Position numbers and translations under genes: made by a program. A model generated the notes under the pieces. The model did not search any database. It saw only the letters and a list, made by a program, of their open reading frames with translations, and was not told the origin of the DNA. A stretch of 52,650 nt of DNA from Aliivibrio sp. (lineage in GTDB: Bacteria; Pseudomonadota; Gammaproteobacteria; Enterobacterales; Vibrionaceae): assembly GCA_016764915.1 (NCBI GenBank), contig JAESQY010000150.1, forward strand, positions 1 through 52,650. Direction: 5' to 3'. Positions 25,917-37,278 of the stretch are shown here, piece by piece; positions within the stretch are counted from its first letter, which is position 1, and each line of letters starts with the position of its first letter.

Positions 25917-27176
25917 TTACTGACGGCGCATTGCGTCAAAAAACTCATCATTCGTTTTGGTCATCGATAGCTTATCAATGAGGAACTCCATCGCGTCAGT
26001 CTCACTCATTGGATGAATAATCTTACGTAAAATCCACATTTTCTGTAATTCAGCAGCGTTGGTTAACAACTCTTCACGACGAGTACCAGAACGATTAAAG
26101 TCAATCGCTGGGAATACACGACGCTCTGCAATCTTACGATTTAGATGCAGCTCTAAGTTACCCGTACCTTTAAACTCTTCATAGATAACTTCATCCATTT
26201 TAGAGCCAGTATCCACAAGTGCTGTTGCGATGATGGTCAAACTGCCACCCTCTTCAACATTACGAGCAGCACCAAAGAAGCGCTTAGGACGATGAAGTGC
26301 ATTAGCATCAACACCACCAGTAAGAACTTTGCCTGATGAAGGAATAACCGTGTTATAAGCACGAGCTAAACGAGTAATAGAATCGAGTAAAATAACAACG
26401 TCTTTTTTATGTTCAACAAGACGTTTTGCTTTCTCAATCACCATTTCAGCAACTTGCACATGACGAGACGCTGGCTCATCAAAGGTCGAAGCAATAACTT
26501 CACCTTTAACCAGTCGTTGCATCTCTGTCACTTCTTCCGGACGCTCATCAATAAGCAGAACCATCAACACACAGTCAGGGTGATTGTAAGCAATGCTTTG
26601 TGCAATATTCTGCAGCAGCATTGTTTTACCCGCTTTCGGCGGAGCAACAATCAAACCACGTTGGCCACGGCCAATCGGAGAGGCTAAATCAAGGATACGA
26701 GCCGTAATATCTTCCGTTGAACCATTTCCACGTTCCATACGCAAACGGTCGTTTGCATGTAACGGAGTTAAGTTTTCAAAAAGAATTTTATTACGTGCGT
26801 TGTCTGGCTTGTCATAATTGACGCCATTCACTTTTAACAGAGCGAAATAACGCTCACCATCTTTAGGTGGCCGAATTTTCCCGGAGATAGTATCACCGGT
26901 ACGCAAGTTAAAACGACGGATTTGGCTTGGTGATACATAGATATCATCAGGGCCAGCAAGGTAGGAGCAATCTGCTGAACGAAGGAAGCCAAAACCATCT
27001 TGAAGAATTTCTAGAACACCGTCACCGAAAATATCCTCTCCACCTTTAGCGTGTTGCTTAAGAGTGGCAAAAATAATATCTTGTTTTCTTAATCGAGCTA
27101 GGTTTTCTAAACCTAAACTTTCGCCAAGAGCAACAAGTTCAGACACTGGTCTGTTCTTTAATTCAGTAAGATTCAT
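25917..27176 (-). CDS. rho: Transcription termination factor Rho
   Basis: Rho is the hexameric RNA-dependent ATPase that ends transcripts at rut sites. The 419-aa protein is the same length as E. coli Rho and nearly identical in its motifs: MNLTELK start, RNA-binding domain [13 protein letters not shown], Walker [14 protein letters not shown] near residue 178, Walker [17 protein letters not shown], the Q-loop [22 protein letters not shown] and the R-loop [12 protein letters not shown]. The frame opens at a TTG eight codons upstream, but ATG 27176 gives the family start. The leader (27177-27330) may carry rho autoregulation; I see no clear leader peptide. Confidence 0.98.
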   Translation of the reverse strand: MNLTELKNRPVSELVALGESLGLENLARLRKQDIIFATLKQHAKGGEDIFGDGVLEILQDGFGFLRSADCSYLAGPDDIYVSPSQIRRFNLRTGDTISGKIRPPKDGERYFALLKVNGVNYDKPDNARNKILFENLTPLHANDRLRMERGNGSTEDITARILDLASPIGRGQRGLIVAPPKAGKTMLLQNIAQSIAYNHPDCVLMVLLIDERPEEVTEMQRLVKGEVIASTFDEPASRHVQVAEMVIEKAKRLVEHKKDVVILLDSITRLARAYNTVIPSSGKVLTGGVDANALHRPKRFFGAARNVEEGGSLTIIATALVDTGSKMDEVIYEEFKGTGNLELHLNRKIAERRVFPAIDFNRSGTRREELLTNAAELQKMWILRKIIHPMSETDAMEFLIDKLSMTKTNDEFFDAMRRQ

Positions 27177-27324
27177 TGTGCTGGATAGTTTATTAGTCAA
27201 AATAGGGATCTGTTTTGGTTAATTGAGAATAGGCGGCCTTTGGAATACGGCCAAGAAATGAACAATCGGTTGTTTTACGCTCGACAATTTATCATTAAAT
27301 ATTTATTGAGTCTAGTTTAGAGCA

Positions 27325-27362
27325 AAATTAAACCGTGCGGAAATCACATAGTACACGGTTTT
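27325..27362 (-). terminator. Probable terminator of trxA
   Basis: Arms AAACCGTG and CACGGTTT enclose a 16-base loop; on the minus strand the sequence continues AATTTTG. The loop is long and the T-tract broken, so it is a modest terminator between trxA and rho. Confidence 0.55.
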
Positions 27363-27380
27363 ATTAATTTTCGCCTCTAT

Positions 27381-27707
27381 TTACAGGTTTGCGTCTAAAA
27401 ATTCTTTCAGTTGAGTTTTAGATAGTGCGCCCACCTTAGTTGCAGCAACACTGCCATTTTTGAAAAGAAGCAGTGTCGGAATACCACGGATACCAAACTT
27501 AGGAGGAGTGCCAACATTCTGATCTATGTTCAGTTTTCCAACCGTTAGTTTACCTTCATACTCTTCTGATACCTCAGACAGTATCGGTGCAATCATTTTA
27601 CATGGTCCACACCACTCAGCCCAAAAATCGACCAATACAGGGCCAGAAGCGTTGATTACATCGCTTTCAAAACTATCGTCCGTTAACTGTACAATCTTGT
27701 CATTCAT
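27381..27707 (-). CDS. trxA: Thioredoxin 1
   Basis: TrxA is the main cytosolic disulfide reductase. The 108-aa protein has [17 protein letters not shown] with the CGPC redox site near residue 33, and the cis-proline [11 protein letters not shown]. The frame is open for 53 further codons upstream, reaching into rhlB, but ATG 27707 has a good Shine-Dalgarno (GGAG) and gives the family N-terminus [13 protein letters not shown]. It is divergent from rhlB and upstream of rho, the E. coli order. Confidence 0.97.
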   Translation of the reverse strand: MNDKIVQLTDDSFESDVINASGPVLVDFWAEWCGPCKMIAPILSEVSEEYEGKLTVGKLNIDQNVGTPPKFGIRGIPTLLLFKNGSVAATKVGALSKTQLKEFLDANL

Positions 27708-27839
27708 CTTCCACTCCAGTGTAGATTTCGTTTCTGAATTTATCTTTTTCGTCTCTGATTTGAAGTTAACCAGCAAAACTCCCCCTATTTGAATTGATTC
27801 AGTTTCGTATTGCAAGCTATAAGCTGATATTCTATAGCA

Positions 27840-29138
27840 ATGACAAAAACACATATCACAGAGCAAAAATTTGCCGACCTAGGTTTATTACCTCAGGTTG
27901 TAAAGGGTTTAGATGCCAATGGGTTCGAATTTTGTACCCCTATCCAAGCTCAAGCATTGCCGGTACTGCTCACCGGCCAAGACATAGCAGGCCAAGCCCA
28001 AACGGGTACAGGTAAGACGTTAGCGTTCCTTGCTGCTACTTTTAATCACCTTCTAACGACAGAAGCTCCATCTAATCGTCTGCAGAATCAACCGCGCGCC
28101 ATCATTATGGCACCAACTCGCGAATTAGCGATTCAGATTTACAACGATTCAGAATATTTGTTAGCTAGTACAGGGCTGAAAGCAGGTCTTGCTTACGGCG
28201 GCGAAGCTTACGATAAGCAGAAAAAAGTGCTGGAAGATGGCATCGACATTCTGATCGGAACAACTGGGCGCATCATTGATTTCTACAAGCAGAAATTAAT
28301 TGATTTTCGTTCAATTCAAGTGGTTGTGCTTGATGAAGCTGATCGTATGTTTGATCTTGGTTTCATTAAAGATATCCGTTTTATATTCCGACGTATGCCT
28401 GCACCGCAAGAGCGTTTGAATATGTTATTTTCTGCTACTCTTTCATACAGAGTTCAAGAGTTAGCATTCGAACATATGCATAACCCTGAACATGTAGTGA
28501 TCGAAGCGGCACAAAAAACGGGACATCTTATCCAAGAAGAGCTTTTTTACCCTTCGAATGCCGATAAAATGGGTCTACTACAGACACTTATCGAAGAAGA
28601 GTGGCCTGAACGTGCTATCATTTTTGCCAACACCAAATATAAGTGTGAGCAAGTATGGGGATACCTATCGGCTGATAATCATCGTGTTGGATTATTAACG
28701 GGTGATGTACCTCAGAAAAAACGTGTTCGTATTCTTGAGCAATTCACTCAAGGTGAGTTGGATCTATTGGTTGCTACCGACGTTGCTGCTCGTGGACTGC
28801 ATATTCCGCAAGTAACTCATGTTTTCAACTTTGATCTTCCAGACGAAGCCGCTGATTATGTTCACCGTATCGGTCGTACAGGTCGTGCTGGCGAAAGTGG
28901 TAACTCGATAAGTTTTGCTTGTGAAGACTATGCCATCAACCTGCCGCCAATCGAAGAGTACATTGAGCACTCTATTCCGGTTTCTGATTATGACGTTTCT
29001 GCCATTATTGAAGACTTACCAGCACCGATTCGCTTGCAACGTAGACCGCAAACAAATCGTCGCAACACCGGACAAGGCCAGCGTCAAGGTAATCGAAAGT
29101 TTTCTCGTCCTCGTCAATCTAGACCAACACAGCAGTAA
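27840..29138 (+). CDS. rhlB: DEAD-box RNA helicase RhlB
   Basis: RhlB is the helicase of the RNA degradosome, where it binds RNase E. The 432-aa protein (E. coli 421) starts [16 protein letters not shown] and has [10 protein letters not shown] (Q motif), AQTGTGKT (Walker A near residue 50), [21 protein letters not shown] (DEAD), SAT, and [10 protein letters not shown]. The tail of about 35 residues is rich in Arg, Gln and Asn ([20 protein letters not shown]), as expected for extra RNA contact. Downstream is gppA with a 12-base gap, the same pairing as in E. coli. Confidence 0.97.
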   Translation: MTKTHITEQKFADLGLLPQVVKGLDANGFEFCTPIQAQALPVLLTGQDIAGQAQTGTGKTLAFLAATFNHLLTTEAPSNRLQNQPRAIIMAPTRELAIQIYNDSEYLLASTGLKAGLAYGGEAYDKQKKVLEDGIDILIGTTGRIIDFYKQKLIDFRSIQVVVLDEADRMFDLGFIKDIRFIFRRMPAPQERLNMLFSATLSYRVQELAFEHMHNPEHVVIEAAQKTGHLIQEELFYPSNADKMGLLQTLIEEEWPERAIIFANTKYKCEQVWGYLSADNHRVGLLTGDVPQKKRVRILEQFTQGELDLLVATDVAARGLHIPQVTHVFNFDLPDEAADYVHRIGRTGRAGESGNSISFACEDYAINLPPIEEYIEHSIPVSDYDVSAIIEDLPAPIRLQRRPQTNRRNTGQGQRQGNRKFSRPRQSRPTQQ

Positions 29139-29150
29139 AAGTACGAGACT

Positions 29151-30638
29151 ATGAAAAAAGCAACCTCACCTATGTATGCCGCCATCGATTTAGGCTCTAA
29201 CAGCTTCCATATGCTGATAGTGCGTCATACCGATGGCAGTGTTCAGACCATGGCTAAGATTAAACGTAAAGTTCGATTAGCTGCGGGTTTAGATAACGAA
29301 GGTAACCTGAGCAGAGAAGCGATGCTGCGTGGGTGGGATTGTTTAAGACTATTTGCTGAGCGACTGCAAGATATCCCAACACAAAATATTCGTATTGTTG
29401 GGACCGCCGCTCTACGATCAGCCGTTAATGTCACTGTTTTTCTTGATAAAGCGAAACAAATATTAGGTCACGACATTGAGATAATTCCCGGCGAAGAAGA
29501 GGCGTGTACCATCTATCAAGGTGTCGCCCATACTTCTGGCGGAAAAGGAAGGCGTTTGGTTGTCGATATTGGTGGAGCTAGCACTGAGATCATTATTGGC
29601 GAAGGTTTCACATCCAATGCTCTGGTTAGCTTATCAATGGGTTGTGTGACGTGGTTAGAATACTATTTTAAAAATCGAGAACTGTCACAAGAGAATTTTA
29701 ATCGCGCTATCGAAGGCGCTAAACAGACACTCAATCCAATCTTAAAACAGTATTTAGATTTAGGCTGGGATGTGTGTGTGGGTGCCAGTGGTACCGTACA
29801 AGCACTGCAAGAAATAATGGTTGAACAAGGTATGGATGAAGTGATTACTCATGCCAAACTAAAACGTTTACAAAATCAAGCAATGCAACATGTTCAATTG
29901 GAAGAGATTGATATTAAAGGTTTAACACTTGAACGCGCGTTAGTGTTTCCAAGTGGTTTATCGATTTTAATCGCCATTTTCGAGTTACTCAACATAGAGT
30001 CAATGACCCTCGCTGGTGGCGCATTAAGAGAGGGCTTGGTATATGGCATGATTTCAGAGATGAAAGATACCGACATCCGACTTCGCACGATTAAAAGTGT
30101 ACAAACGCGTTGTCAAATAGATCAACCTTATGCTAATCAAGTAACTCAGTGCGCGCTTAACCTGCTGCTGCAGTGTGGAGGAAAAAAGTGGCTCGTCGAA
30201 CCACAAGCGAATATGTTATTAACTGCGGCCACACAGTTGCATGAAATTGGGATGAGTATCGATTTTAAAAAAGATGGCCAGCACAGTGCCTACTTGATTA
30301 AAAACCTAGATCTTCCGGGCTTTACTCAAGCTCAAAAACAGCTGATTGCAGAACTTCTGCGTCGCTATCGTGATCAAATCACTAACTTGCCTGAACAATA
30401 TGCATTATCAGCAACTTCAGCCTCTCGTTTACTGCGTATTTTACGCCTTGCTGTGATTTTGTGTCATCGCAGAGATGAATCAGTCGTTCCTAATATCACA
30501 TTAAGTGCCAATGACGACCAATTAACCTTGACGATATCTGCTCAATGGTTAATCCAAAACCCATTAAGCAGTGCAGAGCTGCAGTTAGAAGCGACACGTC
30601 AAACTGACATTGGCTGGCCATTGACCCTAAACAGTTAA
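29151..30638 (+). CDS. gppA: Guanosine-5'-triphosphate,3'-diphosphate pyrophosphatase
   Basis: GppA converts pppGpp to ppGpp and belongs to the exopolyphosphatase family. The 495-aa protein (E. coli 494) has the actin-like phosphate loops [16 protein letters not shown] (residue 10) and [15 protein letters not shown] (near 142), [11 protein letters not shown], and [12 protein letters not shown], followed by an HD-like C-terminal domain ([11 protein letters not shown]). The choice of GppA over Ppx rests on the position directly after rhlB. Confidence 0.94.
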   Translation: MKKATSPMYAAIDLGSNSFHMLIVRHTDGSVQTMAKIKRKVRLAAGLDNEGNLSREAMLRGWDCLRLFAERLQDIPTQNIRIVGTAALRSAVNVTVFLDKAKQILGHDIEIIPGEEEACTIYQGVAHTSGGKGRRLVVDIGGASTEIIIGEGFTSNALVSLSMGCVTWLEYYFKNRELSQENFNRAIEGAKQTLNPILKQYLDLGWDVCVGASGTVQALQEIMVEQGMDEVITHAKLKRLQNQAMQHVQLEEIDIKGLTLERALVFPSGLSILIAIFELLNIESMTLAGGALREGLVYGMISEMKDTDIRLRTIKSVQTRCQIDQPYANQVTQCALNLLLQCGGKKWLVEPQANMLLTAATQLHEIGMSIDFKKDGQHSAYLIKNLDLPGFTQAQKQLIAELLRRYRDQITNLPEQYALSATSASRLLRILRLAVILCHRRDESVVPNITLSANDDQLTLTISAQWLIQNPLSSAELQLEATRQTDIGWPLTLNS

Positions 30639-30654
30639 TTGATCATTATCGAAT

Positions 30655-30687
30655 AAAAAGAGCCCATCACGTAGATGGGCTCTTTTT
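30655..30687. terminator. Bidirectional terminator between gppA and hemB
   Basis: An A-run, arms GAGCCCATC and GATGGGCTC with a 5-base loop, and a six-T run serve both convergent genes. Confidence 0.88.
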
Positions 30688-30711
30688 TATGTTTCGCGCT
30701 TTGAAATGGAT

Positions 30712-31827
<1,116 letters not shown>

Positions 31828-31839
31828 TTACCCATGCGG

Positions 31840-31848
31840 TGTTATAAT
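31840..31848 (+). promoter_or_regulatory. Extended -10 promoter of the TatD-family gene
   Basis: TGTTATAAT is a perfect extended -10 element (TGn TATAAT), 30 bases before the start codon at 31879. No good -35 is seen, which is normal for this promoter class. Confidence 0.55.
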
Positions 31849-31878
31849 TAGATTAAACTTAACCAATAAGATTGAACA

Positions 31879-32640
31879 ATGATTGATACCCACGCCCATA
31901 TTTACGGCACTGAATTTGACCAAGACAGAGACAGTGTTATCCAACGAGCTCTGGCACAAGGCATTGACCGAATATTACTGCCGAATATCGATATCGACTC
32001 TATCGCCCCGATGTTAGCAACAGAAGCCGCTTACCCTGACGTATGCCGCTCAATGATGGGATTACACCCTTGTTACGTCAAAGAAGACGTAAACCAAGTG
32101 CTCAACACTATCTATAACCAGTTTGAACAGCATGATTTCATTGCCGTCGGTGAGATTGGTATCGATCTATATTGGGACAAAACGTTCAAAGCAGAACAAG
32201 AGAAAGCACTGATCACCCAGCTCAATTGGGCGAAAGAGTTTAAGCTACCTATTGTCATTCACACCCGTGACTCGATTAATGAGGTCATGGACATTCTTAA
32301 ACAGGAACAAGATGGCAGCCTAACGGGCCTATTTCACTGTTTTGGTGGCAGTGTTGAAGAGGCAAAATCGATCAATGGATTGGGTTTCCACTTAGGCATT
32401 GGTGGTGTCTCTACCTTTAAGAATGCGGGTATGGACCAAGTGATACCTCACTTAGATATTGATATGTTGGTACTGGAAACAGATTGCCCTTACCTCGCTC
32501 CTGTGCCCCATAGAGGAAAGCGCAATGAACCCGCTTACACTCACTTGGTCGCTCAACGTGTTGCTGGTCTAATGGCAATGAGCATCAAAGAGATCGACGC
32601 AATTACCACCCGAAATGCAGAGAAGCTGTTCCAGTTATAA
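31879..32640 (+). CDS. tatD: TatD-family metal-dependent DNase
   Basis: TatD proteins are TIM-barrel metal-dependent nucleases linked to DNA repair and quality control. The 253-aa protein has all metal-ligand motifs: THAH near residue 4, GEIGIDLYW near 92, HTRD, HCFGG, and ETDCPYLAP near 207, then GKRNEPAY. It is near the tat genes like E. coli tatD, but converges on tatC from the opposite strand. Its sequence, with LLPNIDIDSI, MMGLHPCYVKEDV and GEIGIDLYWDKTF, is closer to the TatD forms I associate with Bacteroidetes than to E. coli TatD. It could have been acquired by transfer; the gene symbol rests on family and position. Confidence 0.85.
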   Translation: MIDTHAHIYGTEFDQDRDSVIQRALAQGIDRILLPNIDIDSIAPMLATEAAYPDVCRSMMGLHPCYVKEDVNQVLNTIYNQFEQHDFIAVGEIGIDLYWDKTFKAEQEKALITQLNWAKEFKLPIVIHTRDSINEVMDILKQEQDGSLTGLFHCFGGSVEEAKSINGLGFHLGIGGVSTFKNAGMDQVIPHLDIDMLVLETDCPYLAPVPHRGKRNEPAYTHLVAQRVAGLMAMSIKEIDAITTRNAEKLFQL

Positions 32641-32657
32641 CTCTAATTTCAGGCAAT

Positions 32658-32684
32658 AAAAAAGAGCTTAACCCGCTCTTTTTT
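32658..32684. terminator. Bidirectional terminator between tatD and tatC
   Basis: AAAAAAGAGC and GCTCTTTTTT form a hairpin with a 7-base loop between the convergent genes. Confidence 0.75.
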
Positions 32685-32695
32685 ACCATTATTTT

Positions 32696-33445
32696 TTACT
32701 GCTCTTCATCACTTTCCGGCGGTGCTTCTCTGACGTAAAAACGCGCAAAGAATAGACCGACCTCAAATAAAACACACATAGGTATCGCCAGCAGTGTTTG
32801 CGAAATGATATCTGGTGGTGTCAACATCATTCCCACCACAAAAGCGGCGACCACAATATAGGGACGTTTTGTTTTGAGTGTTTGTACATCCGTGGCGCCA
32901 GTCCAACAGAGTAGAATGATTGCCACTGGGATTTCAAACGCAATACCAAACGCCATAAACAGCGACAGCACAAAGTCTAAATAGCTAGAAATATCGGTGG
33001 CGACCTCAACCCCTTCTGGTGCTATTCCGGTAAAGAAACCAAAAACCAGAGGAAAAACCACAAAATAAGCAAATGACACGCCCGCATAAAGCAGCAGTGA
33101 GCTGGAGAACAGCAGTGGCATAATCAGCTTTCGTTCATGCTTATACAAGCCAGGTGCAATAAAACCCCACACTTGATACAAAATGAATGGAACTGCCACA
33201 AACACTGAAGCAACTAACGTCAATTTAATGGGTGTAAAAAATGGAGACGCTACATCGGTGGCGATCATAGATGCACCTTCCGGTAACCTTTGGATTAAAG
33301 GCGCGGATAGGAACTCGTAGATATCATTAGCAAACCATACTAACCCTAAGAAAACGACAACCACCGCAACAATGGCTCTTAACAGTCGATTGCGAAGTTC
33401 TATTAGATGACTAAACAGTGGTTGAGCTTGTTCAACGGTTGACAT
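32696..33445 (-). CDS. tatC: Sec-independent protein translocase TatC
   Basis: TatC is the receptor of the twin-arginine pathway, which exports folded proteins. The 249-aa protein has six membrane segments and the family signature [13 protein letters not shown] at residues 14-26, then [15 protein letters not shown] and [16 protein letters not shown]. It is the last gene of tatABC, 2 bases after tatB. Confidence 0.97.
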   Translation of the reverse strand: MSTVEQAQPLFSHLIELRNRLLRAIVAVVVVFLGLVWFANDIYEFLSAPLIQRLPEGASMIATDVASPFFTPIKLTLVASVFVAVPFILYQVWGFIAPGLYKHERKLIMPLLFSSSLLLYAGVSFAYFVVFPLVFGFFTGIAPEGVEVATDISSYLDFVLSLFMAFGIAFEIPVAIILLCWTGATDVQTLKTKRPYIVVAAFVVGMMLTPPDIISQTLLAIPMCVLFEVGLFFARFYVREAPPESDEEQ

Positions 33446-33447
33446 AG

Positions 33448-33834
33448 TTACTCTGCTTTATTTGATTGGGCACTGTGTAATTTACTGTTATTACTGTCTG
33501 TTGCCAGATCTTCAGATGCAGTTACAGGCGTTGACTCACTCACGGCGTAGGGACGCTGTACATCTAGAGCAGCTTGTTTCAACTCCTCTACCGACTTTTG
33601 CAAATCAGGAGCAAGGTCTTGCATGTTCATCTGCTCCGCTTTTTTCAAATTCTCTTGTAACTCATGAATTTTCAACTCTTGAGACAGCTCATCTTTCACA
33701 CTATTTGCCATGCTTTTCGCGCTATTTACAAAACTCATAACTGAACGAATAGCCACGGGAAGACGCTCTGGCCCCAATACAACTAAACCAACGACAGAGA
33801 TCAAAACCAGTTCCCAAAAACCGATATCAAACAC
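33448..33834 (-). CDS. tatB: Sec-independent protein translocase TatB
   Basis: TatB forms the substrate receptor with TatC. The 128-aa protein has one N-terminal membrane segment ([20 protein letters not shown]), the GPERLP hinge (residues 21-26), an amphipathic helix and a polar low-complexity tail. It sits 3 bases from tatA and 2 bases from tatC. Confidence 0.96.
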   Translation of the reverse strand: MFDIGFWELVLISVVGLVVLGPERLPVAIRSVMSFVNSAKSMANSVKDELSQELKIHELQENLKKAEQMNMQDLAPDLQKSVEELKQAALDVQRPYAVSESTPVTASEDLATDSNNSKLHSAQSNKAE

Positions 33835-33837
33835 GAG

Positions 33838-34089
33838 TTATGCCTGCTCTTTATCTTTTTGAGATTTCTGAACCGACTCAGTTTTCTCAGGTTGTTCTAG
33901 ATTTTTAGCATCAAAATCAGCATCCGTCTCTTCTTTCTTCGGCTTTACTTCATCATCGTTAATCGCTTTTTTGAAGCCTTTAATTGCTGAACCTAAATCG
34001 CCGCCAATGCCACGTAATTTTTTTGTGCCAAAAAGCAATACAACAATTACAGCAATAATCAGAAGCTGCCAAATACTAATACCACCCAT
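33838..34089 (-). CDS. tatA: Sec-independent protein translocase TatA
   Basis: TatA polymerises to form the transport path. The 83-aa protein has one membrane segment ([18 protein letters not shown]), the FGTKKLR hinge, the amphipathic helix [14 protein letters not shown] and an acidic/lysine-rich tail. It is preceded by GAGG at a normal distance. A 62-base gap after ubiB is consistent with either read-through or its own promoter. Confidence 0.96.
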   Translation of the reverse strand: MGGISIWQLLIIAVIVVLLFGTKKLRGIGGDLGSAIKGFKKAINDDEVKPKKEETDADFDAKNLEQPEKTESVQKSQKDKEQA

Positions 34090-34151
34090 GTTCGCTTTAC
34101 CTCAATCTGTTATCAAATAAATAAATTTGTTTTTACTGCGCATACTATCGC

Positions 34152-35789
34152 TTAATTGCGGTAAGCTCGCCAGCTAAATAACCAAAACAGAACGCCAGTT
34201 GCAGCACAAGTCGCTGACAGCACCTCATAATAACCATTAAGGAGTACTGTGGAACTTACAACTAACGTCGCTCCGATGCCAAATAGCAACTGTCCTGTTG
34301 ATTGTTGACGCTTACTCTCTCTATAGCCTAAGTACAGTTTATCTATTCTTTGGTTCAAGACTTTGCCTTGGCGCAAACTGTCGTAGATTAATTCAGGTAT
34401 TTCAGGCAACTTTTCTGCCCAAATGGGAGCCCGGTGCTTCATTTCATCAAACAGCGCTTGGGGGCCAATCTGTTTTGCCATCCAATCTTCCAGGAATGGC
34501 ATTGCCGTTTCCCATAAATCTAACTGCGGATAAAGCTGACGACCTAACCCTTCTACATACAGTAATGTTTTTTGTAACAAGACCAATTGCGGCTGCACTT
34601 CCATGTTAAATCGACGTGCAGTATTAAACAGATTCATTAATACATGGCCAAATGAGATTTCACACAGCGGTTTGGCAAAAATAGGTTCACATACTAAGCG
34701 AATCGCAAACTCAAACTCTTCAACATTCGTATCATGCGGAACCCAACCTGAGTCGATGTGTAACTCGGCAACTTTGCGGTAATCCCTTTTAAAGAATGCC
34801 AAGAAGTTTCCCGCTAAATAACGTTTATCTTCTTTATTTAATGTACCAACAATACCGCAATCTAATCCTATCCACTGTGGATTTTCAGGGTTTTTAGGGC
34901 AAACAAACACATTACCCGGGTGCATATCAGCATGAAAGAAACTGTCTCGAAATACTTGGGTGAAAAAGACGGATACGCCTCGCTCAGCCAACAGTTTCAT
35001 ATTGGTGCCATTTGATTCAAGCGTGGCTAAATCAGAAACCTGAGTGCCGTAAATTCGCTCTGAAACCATTAATGACTCACTGGATAAGTCAGTGATCACT
35101 TCAGGCACATAAAGCTCTTCGCTGCCTTCAAAGTTTCGTCTTAGTTTAATGGCATTCGCCGCTTCACGCCGTAGGTCAAGCTCGTCGATGAGTGTTTTTT
35201 CATATTCACGCACCACTTCAACGGGTTTGAGACGCTTTGATTCTGGTATCCATTTTTGCACCAATTTGGCCATGCGATACATCAAACGAATGTCCGCTTC
35301 AATCACCGGGACAATATCGGGGCGAATCACCTTGAGAACAATCTCGCGGCCACTCTCTTTTAGTTTTGCGGTATGTACTTGAGCAATAGAGGCGGAGGCA
35401 AGAGGTACAATATCAAAATCAGTAAACCAATTGTCGATAGGCCCACCTAATGCTTGCTCCATTTGATCTTTGGCTAACTGCCCATCAAATGCTTCCACTT
35501 GGTCTTGCAGCAGTGCCAGTTGATCAGCAAGATGTTGTGGAAATAGGTCACGTCGAGTTGACATCATCTGACCGAACTTAATCCAAACTGGACCCAAGGT
35601 TTGCAATGCTAACCTTAGTCGTTCACCTAATGGCTTATCCGGGTGGCGATTTTTAATCCAAAAAAGTGTTTTTCGTAGTCGTCTTGGAAATTTTGAAAGA
35701 GCATGGTGCTCAGGAAGTATCTCATCTAATCCATACTCGAGCTGAATTTTGGTAATTTGATATAAACGCGTTAATTCAGACGGGGTCAT
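34152..35789 (-). CDS. ubiB: Ubiquinone biosynthesis ATPase-like protein UbiB
   Basis: UbiB is an ABC1/ADCK atypical kinase-like protein needed for ubiquinone synthesis, probably for handling lipid intermediates. The 545-aa protein (E. coli 546) has the KxGQ motif in [16 protein letters not shown] near residue 91, ALA-rich-loop equivalent [24 protein letters not shown] (catalytic), LDCGIVGTL, and two C-terminal membrane segments ([31 protein letters not shown]). The ATG overlaps the ubiJ stop (ATGA). Confidence 0.96.
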   Translation of the reverse strand: MTPSELTRLYQITKIQLEYGLDEILPEHHALSKFPRRLRKTLFWIKNRHPDKPLGERLRLALQTLGPVWIKFGQMMSTRRDLFPQHLADQLALLQDQVEAFDGQLAKDQMEQALGGPIDNWFTDFDIVPLASASIAQVHTAKLKESGREIVLKVIRPDIVPVIEADIRLMYRMAKLVQKWIPESKRLKPVEVVREYEKTLIDELDLRREAANAIKLRRNFEGSEELYVPEVITDLSSESLMVSERIYGTQVSDLATLESNGTNMKLLAERGVSVFFTQVFRDSFFHADMHPGNVFVCPKNPENPQWIGLDCGIVGTLNKEDKRYLAGNFLAFFKRDYRKVAELHIDSGWVPHDTNVEEFEFAIRLVCEPIFAKPLCEISFGHVLMNLFNTARRFNMEVQPQLVLLQKTLLYVEGLGRQLYPQLDLWETAMPFLEDWMAKQIGPQALFDEMKHRAPIWAEKLPEIPELIYDSLRQGKVLNQRIDKLYLGYRESKRQQSTGQLLFGIGATLVVSSTVLLNGYYEVLSATCAATGVLFWLFSWRAYRN

Positions 35790-36421
35790 GTACTTTCCGT
35801 TCCTTTTGCTTTTAAAGCATTAAGATCAATAAATTGCTGTAGACGTTTTTCTAGTTGAAGCAACTGCACATCGAGCTCACTGACTTGGTCACAAAAGTGG
35901 GCAATTTCTAATGCTGGTGGAGCAATTTTCCACTCTTCTGTTAATACTTCAGCCAGTTGATTACTGTTTCGTTTACTGCATTTTTTCAGCCAAGACGCTG
36001 CTCTCTTAGCCTCTCTCATCACTGTATGAGCAACAATATCCCCTGTATATTTCGATAACTGTTCAGCTATATCAGGTTTAAGCTCTGCCAATAACATTGA
36101 AAACTGTTGTGCTGATTTCAATTCACCATCAAGAGTGACTTTATCCTCTTTAATCAAGCGAGTAATATTATTCTGATCTCTTAGATCAGCTAATGCTGCA
36201 ATGTCTAATCCTAAATAGCAGTCCACCTTACCTTCATATTCTGCTAATACATCAATCCGATGACTAAAAATAAAAATCAGATCTTTGTTTAGCTCATTCA
36301 AGTGAATATGAATCGCCTGACCTTTCAAGCGTGCGATCAACGGCTGCACTTGAGGTTCGTCTTGGATTAACTTATTAATGGCAGTTTCAACGATACCAGT
36401 AACAAAAGGGTCTAAAGGCAT
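35786..36421 (-). CDS. ubiJ: Ubiquinone biosynthesis accessory factor UbiJ
   Basis: UbiJ (YigP) is a scaffold or lipid carrier of the soluble Ubi complex. The 211-aa protein (E. coli 201) has an N-terminal SCP2-like lipid-binding domain and a C-terminal coiled coil ([20 protein letters not shown]). It is poorly conserved, so the call rests on the domain pattern and the position between ubiE and ubiB, 6 bases after ubiE and overlapping ubiB by 4. Confidence 0.92.
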   Translation of the reverse strand: MPLDPFVTGIVETAINKLIQDEPQVQPLIARLKGQAIHIHLNELNKDLIFIFSHRIDVLAEYEGKVDCYLGLDIAALADLRDQNNITRLIKEDKVTLDGELKSAQQFSMLLAELKPDIAEQLSKYTGDIVAHTVMREAKRAASWLKKCSKRNSNQLAEVLTEEWKIAPPALEIAHFCDQVSELDVQLLQLEKRLQQFIDLNALKAKGTEST

Positions 36422-36427
36422 AATTCC

Positions 36428-37207
36428 TCAGAACTTATAACCGCGGTGTAATGCAACTATACCGCCGGTTAGATTGTAATAGTTAGTCTGTTCAAAACCT
36501 GCTTCATTCATCATCCCTTTTAATGTCTCTTGATCAGGATGCATTCGAATAGACTCTGCCAAGTAACGATAGCTCTCGGCATCATTGGCAATAATCTGTC
36601 CCATTTTTGGCAGCAGATGAAATGAGTAAGCATCGTAAATTTTTGAAAGCGGTTCAAATACAGGCTTAGAGAACTCTAATACCAACAGGCGACCACCTGG
36701 TTTTAATACTCGATACATTGAACGCAGCGCTTTGTCTTTATCGGTTACATTGCGTAAACCAAAGGCGATGGTAATACAGTCAAAATAATCATCCGGAAAT
36801 GGCAGCTCTTCAGCATTGGCTTGAACATAATTAACATTACCAACAATACCCATATCGCGAAGCTTATCGCGACCAACATTGAGCATTGAATTATTAATAT
36901 CCGCCAAAATAACTTGACCGCTGTCACCAACAATTCTCGAAAACTTGGCGGTTAAATCGCCGGTACCACCAGCGAGATCCAGTATACGCTGACCGGGACG
37001 AACACCACTGCAATCAATCGTAAAACGTTTCCAAATTCGATGTATTCCGCCAGACATTAGATCGTTCATCATGTCATATTTTGCTGCGACTGAGTGAAAC
37101 ACCTCGGCAACCTTAGCGACTTTCTCCTCTTTGGCTACCGTGGTAAACCCAAAGTGAGTGGTCTCTTGATCTGTGGCTTGATTGTTTTTTTGTAGTGCGT
37201 CCGTCAT
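36428..37207 (-). CDS. ubiE: Ubiquinone/menaquinone C-methyltransferase UbiE
   Basis: UbiE methylates the quinone ring carbon in both ubiquinone and menaquinone synthesis. The 259-aa protein (E. coli 251) has [37 protein letters not shown], the SAM site [15 protein letters not shown] near residue 75, and [24 protein letters not shown] with the C-terminal [12 protein letters not shown]. It is the first of ubiE-ubiJ-ubiB, about 70 bases after rmuC. Confidence 0.97.
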   Translation of the reverse strand: MTDALQKNNQATDQETTHFGFTTVAKEEKVAKVAEVFHSVAAKYDMMNDLMSGGIHRIWKRFTIDCSGVRPGQRILDLAGGTGDLTAKFSRIVGDSGQVILADINNSMLNVGRDKLRDMGIVGNVNYVQANAEELPFPDDYFDCITIAFGLRNVTDKDKALRSMYRVLKPGGRLLVLEFSKPVFEPLSKIYDAYSFHLLPKMGQIIANDAESYRYLAESIRMHPDQETLKGMMNEAGFEQTNYYNLTGGIVALHRGYKF

Positions 37208-37278
37208 TTTCTTTCCTTAAAAAACTTTCATTAAAATTGTCGTCGAGAAAAATGACGCTATCTTAATAAGAAGATGTG

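Noticed and set aside
27708..27866. 53-residue N-terminal extension of thioredoxin
   Set aside because: It runs into rhlB, has no family similarity, and the internal ATG at 27707 has a good ribosome binding site and gives the normal thioredoxin start.
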